Part shown: in pieces, positions 33,549 to 40,022 of the stretch
How positions within the stretch are numbered: the first letter of the stretch is position 1
Layout of the letters: every line of letters starts with the position of its first letter
Assembly (NCBI GenBank): GCA_021801605.1
Contig: JAJYXU010000073.1
Location: 1-40,022, forward strand
Direction of reading: 5' to 3'
Source: Bacteroidota bacterium
Lineage (GTDB): Bacteria > Bacteroidota > Ignavibacteria > Ignavibacteriales > Melioribacteraceae
Length of the DNA stretch: 40,022 bases
Translations under genes and position numbers: made by a program
The notes under the pieces: generated by a model
What the model was told of the DNA's origin: nothing
Seen by the model: only the letters and a program-made list of their open reading frames with translations
Database searches by the model: none

Positions 33549-33571
33549 ATAATATTTAATTATCCGTTATT
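33549..33571 (-). repeat. 23-bp inverted repeat, right copy
   Basis: Exact reverse complement of 31814-31836. It ends one base before the GTG of the spermidine-synthase-like gene and lies 31 bases after the recombinase stop. Confidence 0.92.
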
Positions 33572-33601
33572 TATGAATCGGCATTTTTTTGATGTATATG
33601 A

Positions 33602-34540
33602 TTAAAATGAGAGTTTACCTCTCGGATGCTTTAACCGAAGAATCCTTCGTTTGGGAGCCTCGTTGACTTGTACATATATCTGTGTGGTGTTAATTGAGCT
33701 GTGACCTAGAATGTTTTGGATGTAACGGATATCAACTCCATTTTCGAGAAGAAGTGTTGCTACCGAATGACGAAACATATGAGGTGTTATGTGTTGATTA
33801 AAATGCAGTTTCTTTATGTAATTACGGATCATTAAACGTATCGATTGTTCTGAGAGTCTGTTATTTAATCGGTTCAAGAAAAAGTAACTCTCATTAATGA
33901 TTTTGTCTTTATTCAATTCATAATGAGTGTAGAGAACATTTAATGTTTCATTATTAGGGATGGGGATAATTCTTTCCCTATTACCCTTACCTTGCACGAG
34001 TACCTCTCCTTTGGAGAGATTTATATTTTTTAATTTAAGATTCGAGAGTTCGGATACTCTCATGCCAGTTGCAAATAACATTTCTATAACTGCGATATCT
34101 CTTACTAAAATCTTATACGAACCATTATTAAAATTTCCCCTTTTTTCTTTTTGAGCGTATATATAGTTAAATAATTTTTTTATGTACTTAAGATCAATGG
34201 TTCTAGGAAGTTGTTTTCCTTCTTTTATTTTGAGGCGTAATTTTCTAAACGGATTGGTATTAATAATATCTTCATATTCAAGATGATTCATAAATGCTTT
34301 TAGTGTTGCTATTTTTCTTTTTACGGTCTTTGGTTTGTTTTTTTGTAAAAGCGCTGTTAAATAATTACGGATGGTTTGTTTATCCAAATCAGTAATTCTA
34401 CTGTGACTCATATTCCTTTGTATAAAACAATAAAATTGATTGAGGTCAATGGAATAGGCTTTTACTGAATGAGGGCTGAGGTTCTTTTCATGTTTGCATG
34501 TTGATAAAAACTGATCGATTAATTTTTTAATTTCACACAT
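33602..34540 (-). CDS. Tyrosine recombinase (XerC/D-like)
   Basis: A 312-residue site-specific recombinase. The ATG at 34540 with AAGGGT upstream is preferred over a GTG nine bases earlier. The SAM-like core-binding domain covers about 5-95 (LSPHSVKAYSIDLNQFYCF). The catalytic residues are all present: Arg161 (TGMRVSEL), Lys185 (GKGN), His254 and Arg257 (HMFRHS), His280 (LGHSS) and the nucleophile Tyr289 (IYVQV). Its gene ends 31 bases from the right 23-bp inverted repeat, so it is the natural enzyme for inverting the neighbouring segment. Alternatively it could be the integrase of a small nested element. Confidence 0.93.
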   Translation of the reverse strand: MCEIKKLIDQFLSTCKHEKNLSPHSVKAYSIDLNQFYCFIQRNMSHSRITDLDKQTIRNYLTALLQKNKPKTVKRKIATLKAFMNHLEYEDIINTNPFRKLRLKIKEGKQLPRTIDLKYIKKLFNYIYAQKEKRGNFNNGSYKILVRDIAVIEMLFATGMRVSELSNLKLKNINLSKGEVLVQGKGNRERIIPIPNNETLNVLYTHYELNKDKIINESYFFLNRLNNRLSEQSIRLMIRNYIKKLHFNQHITPHMFRHSVATLLLENGVDIRYIQNILGHSSINTTQIYVQVNEAPKRRILRLKHPRGKLSF

Positions 34541-34641
34541 GTTTTTCACCCTTAAGTTAGTTTGATAGATACACTATTTGTTTAAATCAATATGTTTCTC
34601 AAAAGCATGTAAAGCCACTTAATAATTGAAGCAGATACAAA

Positions 34642-35442
34642 ATGATAAGAGTAACTAAACTACATATTGACCACGAAATTATGGAAGATTATAATGTTCT
34701 TGTATCGAGAGTGTCAGCAGAAGAAGCGTACCTTTTTACAAAACAGACCCCCATTCTTAACGTTATGTCATTCCTTCAAGAAACCCCATTGGACTTCATA
34801 GAAAAATATTATAATGATGATCTTTCTGAAAGAGATTCTTCTGAAACCAAATGGGCGGTGAAGTGGTTAAGTTTTGTTAGAGGTGATAATGTGTTAAGTG
34901 TTGGTTGTGGGCCTAACTTCTATGATGATGTTCAATTTTTTCCCGCAGTACCAAAAAGGTTTTATGGAATAGATGTTAACAAGAATAACATCGCATTTTT
35001 AAAATACTCTAAGCATTCGGAAATACAAAAATGGAAGATGTTTCTAAAACATCATTTTGTCCGTATGGAATTACGATGTGGGTCAATACTAAAGGAACAA
35101 CCAGAGTATGCAAACCAATTTGACACAATTTATGCGATGGGGGTGTTAGGTATGTTCAGCCGAAGTGAAACGACAAGCGTGTTTAAATATCTCAACACTT
35201 ATCTTAAGAGCGGAGGTTTATTAATTGATATTGATTGGACGGATTGTCATTTACCGTCCGATAAATTAAGGGAACGAAAAAATTACAGATGGTACTCTCA
35301 AAATGATCTCAGCATCAATGAAATTGGCAATATTATTGAAGACACTGGGCATCATATTTTAAAAGAAGAGATATACACCGTAACAAATCCCGAAACATAT
35401 GGTTGGGGAACCATTTATGGATTCATTGCACAAAAGTCTTAG
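34642..35442 (+). CDS. SAM-dependent methyltransferase-like protein
   Basis: A 266-residue protein with a Rossmann core: VLSVGCGPNFYDD (motif I, about 90-102), RFYGIDVNKNNIAFLKY (motif II), FDTIYAMGVLGMFS (motif IV region) and YLKSGGLLIDIDWTD. The N-terminal 80 residues have no known domain. The core resembles small-molecule methyltransferases and is distantly like spermidine-synthase folds; the substrate is unknown. It diverges from the recombinase gene and may take part with the spermidine-synthase-like gene in making or changing a small molecule. The next feature is an IS element inserted 53 bases after its stop. Confidence 0.75.
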   Translation: MIRVTKLHIDHEIMEDYNVLVSRVSAEEAYLFTKQTPILNVMSFLQETPLDFIEKYYNDDLSERDSSETKWAVKWLSFVRGDNVLSVGCGPNFYDDVQFFPAVPKRFYGIDVNKNNIAFLKYSKHSEIQKWKMFLKHHFVRMELRCGSILKEQPEYANQFDTIYAMGVLGMFSRSETTSVFKYLNTYLKSGGLLIDIDWTDCHLPSDKLRERKNYRWYSQNDLSINEIGNIIEDTGHHILKEEIYTVTNPETYGWGTIYGFIAQKS

Positions 35443-35486
35443 TGTTGTTCAGATTTTTCTTGGCGTATAAAATAACATTTTTGAAA

Positions 35487-35495
35487 AATTACAAT
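35487..35495. repeat. Target-site duplication, left
   Basis: AATTACAAT, repeated at 36809-36817 on the other side of the IS. The undisturbed target would read AATTACAATATCAAG. Confidence 0.92.
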
Positions 35496-36808
35496 CACTA
35501 CTGTCCGGTTATAAGTTGAATAAACATAATTGATTATCGGAACAGTCAGTAAAATTTGTGTAATTATTTTCAGAAAACATAGAATTTATTGGCATTTTCT
35601 CAAAAACAGATATACTTACCACTTGCAAAAAAGTGTAGAGAGAGCACGCGATTTTTAATTTTTTCTTGATAATAGCAAGTAAGACATAAACAGAAACAGC
35701 AATCCAAATTTGAGTTTTGACGGCGTTGAAAGAGTTACCGTAAAAAGATTTTATCTTGAGATTCTGTTTGATCCATTTGAAAAATAATTCTATCTGCCAA
35801 CGCTGTTTGTAAAGATTTGCAATGGTGAGTGCCGGTAAAGAAAAATTGTTGGTGATGAAAACGAGTCTCTTGTCTTTCTCGACGTCAAAATATTTTATAC
35901 GTCTTAGTTTGTCCGGATAAGATTTTGACGGATAATAAGTTTTAAGAAAGACAGATTGATCGCAAATTAATCCGGTAGATTTATCTACGCGATGAGAATA
36001 AACTCTTTGAAACTGAAGGTTTGATTTTGCTCTTGTCACAAAATAAGCATTACTGGTAGTCAATTTGTAAAGTCTTTCGAAGTCGATGTAACCTCTGTCG
36101 ATGATGTAGAAAGCACCGATTTCTGTTATTAGTTCATCAAGAATATTGACATCATGAACAGAGCCGTCAGTAATGCTAATAAAGGCGGGAATGTTGTTTT
36201 GTAGATTTAGCAGCGTATGCATTTTGATAGCGCTTTTTGTTGAACGAAACTTTGCCCAAGGAAAAAGTGAAAGGCACAAATCGATAGTTGTTGAATCGAG
36301 CGCATAGATAGTTTCATTAAGTTCTTCAAAAAGATTTTCATTACGATAAAGTTCTTTGGCTTCTTTGATAAGTAGGTATGCAAAGTCGGCATATATTCTC
36401 CAATCTCTTTTTTCGTTGGCATCGGCTAATGTAGAACGAGAGATGTTACTTCTTATACCGAGGTGATATAATTTATTTTGCATTGCTCGAAGGCACGTTT
36501 CAATATCTCTTAAGCTTTCTCGATATGTCAGTTGAGCAAATGCCATAACTAAAAATTGTTCCCAGCAAGTAAATATTCGGATTCGATAATCGCCTCGATA
36601 TTTATTAACACATGAACAGAAACTATGTCTTGGTATATAATTCATGATTTGAGAAAATATTGTTTGACCTTGGTTCACTATGTCGCTCCAAATTTAGGTT
36701 ATGAAGCGACAATATTAATTTCAAATCGATAACAATGAAAAATCTTTGTAAAATATTCTATTTAAATACATTATGGCTATCAACTTCTGCCTCAACCGGA
36801 CAGTAGTG
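35496..36808 (-). mobile_element. Complete IS4-family insertion sequence, 1313 bp
   Basis: Both ends start CACTACTGTCCGGTT, exact over 15 bases as terminal inverted repeats, and a further AAGTTGA is shared with a short gap. A 9-bp target duplication flanks it. One transposase gene fills the element. Exact ends and duplication point to a recent, possibly active insertion. It landed in a gene-free place. Confidence 0.96.
35509..36678 (-). CDS. IS4-family transposase
   Basis: A 389-residue DDE transposase with GTG start and GGAG upstream. The N-terminal DUF4372-type DNA-binding part (NYIPRHSFCSCVNKYRGDY) leads into the catalytic domain with Asp128 (YALDSTTIDLC), Asp194 (YIIDRGYID) and the IS4 signature Y290-x2-R293-x3-E297-x6-K304 (YKQRWQIELFFKWIK). 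The frame is intact and full length, so the enzyme may be active. It excises and joins its own element in a cut-and-paste manner. Confidence 0.96.
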   Translation of the reverse strand: MNQGQTIFSQIMNYIPRHSFCSCVNKYRGDYRIRIFTCWEQFLVMAFAQLTYRESLRDIETCLRAMQNKLYHLGIRSNISRSTLADANEKRDWRIYADFAYLLIKEAKELYRNENLFEELNETIYALDSTTIDLCLSLFPWAKFRSTKSAIKMHTLLNLQNNIPAFISITDGSVHDVNILDELITEIGAFYIIDRGYIDFERLYKLTTSNAYFVTRAKSNLQFQRVYSHRVDKSTGLICDQSVFLKTYYPSKSYPDKLRRIKYFDVEKDKRLVFITNNFSLPALTIANLYKQRWQIELFFKWIKQNLKIKSFYGNSFNAVKTQIWIAVSVYVLLAIIKKKLKIACSLYTFLQVVSISVFEKMPINSMFSENNYTNFTDCSDNQLCLFNL

Positions 36809-36817
36809 AATTACAAT
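36809..36817. repeat. Target-site duplication, right
   Basis: AATTACAAT, identical to 35487-35495. Confidence 0.92.
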
Positions 36818-37006
36818 ATCAAGTTAAAATTCTACTCTCGTTGCTGGAAGAGATATTTACTTAAAATCGATTAGAAACAAAATTGTTCTTTGTGGCAATT
36901 TCATCACCCCATTACAGTAATCTGGTGTAGATGTAAACTAAAGAAAAGAAAAAAAGGCATTATTACTCAGCTAGCCAGAAGAAAGAAAGTTTATTGTCCT
37001 ATGAAC

Positions 37007-38620
37007 CTATTCGCTATTGTCTGAGATCGATTGCTGATATTCTTGAATTAATTCCTTCCATTCTTCGAGTTCTTCCTCAAATCGGTTCCAACTAAATCCC
37101 GTGAGGTCTACTAAATAGGATTTTGGGTTAACAAAGTTCTGATAAAGCTCGAATATATAACAAGTTTTCGCGGTTCCAAATCCGACATTTTTCTGATATG
37201 GAATTCCTTCCGGAAATATAAACTTTTGGAACCTTGCTAAAAATGAAGGCTCGAATTTAGGCCATTTTTGCCACCAGACGAGCAGAAAATTGGCTATGAG
37301 GTCAATTACCTTATCAACATCAAAATGTTCTTCCTGAAGCCTATTTAGGGCTATTTGAGTGCCCGTTATTTCTTTCTCGAGATCGCCTTTTCTTCTTTGG
37401 AATTCCTCTTTCGTGTAAGAGCCATCTTCACGCATTTCAAATACTCTCTTTTTCTTTTCTTCAAGAATAGTAAGATATTTTTCGAGCCGTCCTCTATCTG
37501 ACTTGACCTGATTTGAATTTCTTTCCGAACGTTCCTCCCAAACCTCTTGTAACAAAGCAAAGAATCTTTGTTTCGGAAGGACTCGTTGTAGAGCCATCCT
37601 GAATTTATCTTCTACTTCGGTTTTCGGCAAACTTTTTCCAAACTGCATACATGATTTGTTTTTACAATGATAATACAAGTATACTCCACCGTGTCCTTTC
37701 GAAGCACTTCCAGTCAACAATTGATTACATGTCGAACAAAGAATTGTGCGTCTTAGTGGAAAGTTGGGATTGTATCGCTCACGTTTTACCTTGTGTTTCT
37801 TCCCTTTCAAGAGTGATTGTATGGTATACAATTCTTCTTTAGTAATCATCGGTTTATGACGGCCTTCTTTTTCATCACCAGTCCAAGGATTTACGATGAT
37901 ACCAGCATAAAATTTAAGATACTTTCCCAACATACGATCTACCAATTGTGGGGATATCCGTTTCCCTCGTGTGGTTCTTAAACCGGCATCGTTGAGCATT
38001 TGTACAATATCTTTTTTCCGATAGCTTCCAGTTGCATATTCTTTCAAGGCTCGTTGTATAATAAGAAAAGTTTTCTCATCCGGCGGATCGGGTTCTGTTT
38101 TTTTTTCGTCTCGTTTCCTGAAATGCAAACACGTATAACCGATCGGCGGTTTCCATGGGAAAAGACCTTGATTGATTCGAGCCAACATCCCATCGGTACA
38201 TCGTTGTTTCCGAATTGCGTTGTCATATTCTGCTGCTCCGGCAAGTACGGTTTCAATAAACTTTTCGGCTGGCTTGTTTCCAATAGGTTCGGTTACGGAA
38301 TGAAGCGATGTTCCGTACCCTGATAGAATTTTGCGAACAGCAAAGTGATCCTCCGTATTTCGAGCGAAGCGATCAACACGCAATACCACAAAAGCTTGTA
38401 CTTGATTTTTGTTTTTACGGCAGAATTCAAGTGCCTCAAGGAATTTTTTTCGATTGTTCAAGCTGAGGTCCTTGGCTGTCTCGCCTTCCTCTTTGAAAGC
38501 CGCAACGACTTCGATCCCTTTTTGTTCACAGTATTTACGGCAAAGCTCCTCTTGGAATTCAAGAGATGTCCCCTTAACTTGTTCGTCGCTCGAAACGCGT
38601 GTATATAATATCCCTTTCAT
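37007..38620 (-). CDS. Second large serine recombinase
   Basis: A 537-residue serine recombinase; the ATG at 38620 has AAAAGGA upstream and was chosen over the TTG at 38695. The catalytic start is GILYTRVSSDEQVKG with Ser10, and LRVDRFARNTEDHF holds conserved arginines. A recombinase domain (PIGYTCLHFRK), a zinc-ribbon (CSTCNQLLTG, CKNKSCM) and a long coiled-coil follow. It is not a copy of the recombinase at 21.2 kb; the two share only the family framework. It may belong to a second element nested in the island, or to an older one next to it. The 198 bases downstream to the IS show no gene. Confidence 0.94.
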   Translation of the reverse strand: MKGILYTRVSSDEQVKGTSLEFQEELCRKYCEQKGIEVVAAFKEEGETAKDLSLNNRKKFLEALEFCRKNKNQVQAFVVLRVDRFARNTEDHFAVRKILSGYGTSLHSVTEPIGNKPAEKFIETVLAGAAEYDNAIRKQRCTDGMLARINQGLFPWKPPIGYTCLHFRKRDEKKTEPDPPDEKTFLIIQRALKEYATGSYRKKDIVQMLNDAGLRTTRGKRISPQLVDRMLGKYLKFYAGIIVNPWTGDEKEGRHKPMITKEELYTIQSLLKGKKHKVKRERYNPNFPLRRTILCSTCNQLLTGSASKGHGGVYLYYHCKNKSCMQFGKSLPKTEVEDKFRMALQRVLPKQRFFALLQEVWEERSERNSNQVKSDRGRLEKYLTILEEKKKRVFEMREDGSYTKEEFQRRKGDLEKEITGTQIALNRLQEEHFDVDKVIDLIANFLLVWWQKWPKFEPSFLARFQKFIFPEGIPYQKNVGFGTAKTCYIFELYQNFVNPKSYLVDLTGFSWNRFEEELEEWKELIQEYQQSISDNSE

Positions 38621-38717
38621 ATAATCCTTTTTGTTGTTTAAACAGGTATCGTTTAAAAGCTTTAAAGTAAAGACCCGAAAAACACTGATAAACAAAGGAT
38701 AGTTTTAAATATGTGGA

Positions 38718-38918
38718 TTATTGTATTTCTTCTATTTCCTTTGTAGATCGTGAAAGGAAGTTGCCGATACATTCAGTGTCGGCTTCATTTTTCTGATGCG
38801 CGTAAAACTCGAGGACAATATCAACGAATTCATAGAGTTCGTTCGTGATTTTTTTTATATCCTCGTCTGAAAGAGACGGATCATTGAGGGATTCTTTAAT
38901 GTGTTCAACGCTAAGCAT
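38718..38918 (-). CDS. Small acidic protein upstream of the recombinase
   Basis: A 66-residue, strongly acidic, helical protein (SVEHIKESLNDPSLSDEDIKKITNELYEF, with a middle EFVDIVLEFYAHQKN). No Shine-Dalgarno is seen at its ATG. It precedes the serine recombinase by 97 bases on the same strand and may be co-transcribed. It could be a recombination directionality factor by position, but its sequence is acidic rather than basic, so a DNA-binding role is doubtful. No family is recognised. Confidence 0.5.
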   Translation of the reverse strand: MLSVEHIKESLNDPSLSDEDIKKITNELYEFVDIVLEFYAHQKNEADTECIGNFLSRSTKEIEEIQ

Positions 38919-39005
38919 GATTTATTACAATACGAATTGTATGTTCCTGTTTTTCAATCATACTTCGAAGTGAGTTTGGCATAAGTAAGGACAAATTACA
39001 TTGAG

Positions 39006-39902
39006 ATGTTAATTCACATCACTTTTGCCGAGAGAAAAAGTTTTTTAGTCTTAAGAAATGTATCAATGCGTCATGAATTTCTTCTTCATGACCATCCTAA
39101 GATTAAAATGATTTCTTACTTCGGCGGAAAATCATATCTCGCGAACTGGATCATCTGCCACTTTCCTGAAAAGTATCAGCAGCAAACGTATTGTGAAGTA
39201 TTCGGTGGAGGCGGTTGGGTACTTTTCAAAAAGGAACCGAGCAAAATCGAAGTCTATAACGATCTCAATCAGGACCTGGTGAACCTCTTCCGGGTTATTC
39301 GTGACAACTACAAGCAGTTCGCGCATCGAGCCAACTGGTCAATGCACAGCCGGGCTATGTTTGATGAAGCGATAGAAAAGCTTAAGAATGACCAGTTTCT
39401 TTCCGAAACGGAACGAGCGGTATTTTATGCGCTCCGGCAGGTGCAGTCATTCTCAGGAACCGGGACTCACTGGACGTACCGTCTTTCATCACACCATAGT
39501 TTTTCAGGTAAGTGGCTGCCTTTTCTTAAAAGGATGGAACTCATCAATGCGAGACTCAAAAAAGTTCAGATCGAATGCCTCGATTTTGAGGAGGTAATTA
39601 AAAAATATGACTCGAGAACTACTTTGTTCTATCTCGATCCCCCTTATGTCGATACAGAACGGTATTACAACTCGAACAATGTCGAGTTCAAAAAAGAGGA
39701 TCACTTTCGACTAGTTCGTATCTTGAAAAGAATTAAAGGTAAATTTGTACTTAGTTATTATGAACACAAATTCGTGAGAGCGAATTACAAGCAGTATTCA
39801 ATCCTCAGCAAGAATATGCCGAAATACAGCATTAACAGTTCTCGAAACACAGGCATCAAAACGAAACCGACTGGAAAGGAGTTGTTGATTAAAAACTTTT
39901 AG
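39006..39902 (+). CDS. D12-class DNA adenine methyltransferase (Dam-like)
   Basis: Up to 298 residues; later ATGs at 39066 and 39108 are also possible, and the last gives MISYFGGKSYL, close to the usual start of the family. Motif I is MISYFGGKSYLANWI (SAM binding), followed by EVFGGGGWVLF, and the catalytic motif IV is LFYLDPPYVDTERYY (DPPY). Such enzymes methylate N6 of adenine, Dam-like at GATC or another short site. No restriction enzyme gene is next to it, so it is probably a lone methyltransferase protecting the element or changing expression. The last 120 bases of the window after it hold no gene I can see. Confidence 0.92.
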   Translation: MLIHITFAERKSFLVLRNVSMRHEFLLHDHPKIKMISYFGGKSYLANWIICHFPEKYQQQTYCEVFGGGGWVLFKKEPSKIEVYNDLNQDLVNLFRVIRDNYKQFAHRANWSMHSRAMFDEAIEKLKNDQFLSETERAVFYALRQVQSFSGTGTHWTYRLSSHHSFSGKWLPFLKRMELINARLKKVQIECLDFEEVIKKYDSRTTLFYLDPPYVDTERYYNSNNVEFKKEDHFRLVRILKRIKGKFVLSYYEHKFVRANYKQYSILSKNMPKYSINSSRNTGIKTKPTGKELLIKNF

Positions 39903-40022
39903 ATTCATCAGTAAAAGTGAATCGTTTCTGTTCGTAAGATAGTCTTTTTAAATTTTTCATTAATAGGCAATTTTACCCCTCTTATATCTCAAAGGTCGCT
40001 CTTTCACAATTGAATTATGCAG

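Larger units (their letters stand above)
31814..33571. other. Putative invertible segment carrying two convergent genes
   Basis: A 1758-base segment bounded by exact 23-bp inverted repeats and containing exactly two genes, which converge and overlap by six bases at their 3' ends. The repeats touch the start codon of each gene. A tyrosine recombinase gene ends 31 bases beyond the right repeat. Inversion would exchange the two coding regions: the one next to the TIR gene and the one next to the recombinase gene. Inversion itself is inferred, not seen. Confidence 0.65.

Noticed and set aside
37007-38620. Second serine recombinase as a duplicate of the first
   Set aside because: The two proteins share only family motifs and differ in length and domain details, so they are not recent copies.
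39903-40022. Right end of the island with the 3' half of comM
   Set aside because: No CPCG-coding or other comM sequence is present up to the edge of the window, so the right attachment site must be farther on.

Overview
The window looks like a chromosomal segment of an AT-rich member of the Bacteroidota/Ignavibacteriota/Chlorobi lineage. Two proteins end in a type IX secretion (T9SS) type A sorting domain of the 'NFPNPFNP' kind seen in Ignavibacteria, many genes have weak Shine-Dalgarno sites, and MlaE, NADP-type glutamate dehydrogenase and a NuoGHI block fit a Gram-negative host. Taxonomy is inferred from these motifs only.

Left part (1-21.2 kb), mostly chromosomal with small acquired pieces. 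A broken IS3-type transposase, a beta-helix protein and a SAM methyltransferase lie between two copies of one hairpin repeat. A truncated secreted-protein gene and a T9SS-sorted protein follow. Then come mlaE and gdhA. The 3' end of gdhA is present twice, on either side of a DUF1016/YhcG-type nuclease gene. Next are a toxin-antitoxin pair whose YoeB-like toxin is cut short at a nested palindromic repeat, a ~1000-residue protein joining receiver-like domains to a pyruvate-phosphate-dikinase ATP-grasp domain, a MazEF-type pair, a class I aminotransferase, an AAA+ DUF4143 ATPase on the minus strand, an M16 peptidase, and nuoG-nuoH-nuoI.

Island part (21.2 kb to the right edge). comM (yifB) is interrupted after codon 351, and a large serine recombinase runs out of the break on the minus strand, so this is the left end of an integrated island. 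The missing 3' part of comM is not in the window, so the island is at least 18.8 kb. Near the recombinase are a SymE-like small protein, a TraD/VirD4-like ATPase, a small protein overlapping a Cas4/RecB-like nuclease, and a DUF932 protein. Further on are a DUF218 protein, a four-helix membrane protein, a lipoprotein and a T9SS-secreted BNR-repeat protein, with two candidate structured RNAs. The right part has a second large serine recombinase, a D12-class adenine methyltransferase and an intact IS4-family element with 15-bp terminal repeats and a 9-bp target duplication.

The most interesting locus is 31.3-34.5 kb. A TIR-domain membrane protein is followed by two convergent, unrelated genes (an unknown protein and a spermidine-synthase-like protein). 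Each of these genes is preceded by the same exact 23-bp sequence, in opposite orientation. A tyrosine recombinase gene ends 31 bp outside the right copy. This has the layout of an invertible DNA segment that would exchange which of the two genes lies downstream of the TIR gene and which lies downstream of the recombinase gene.
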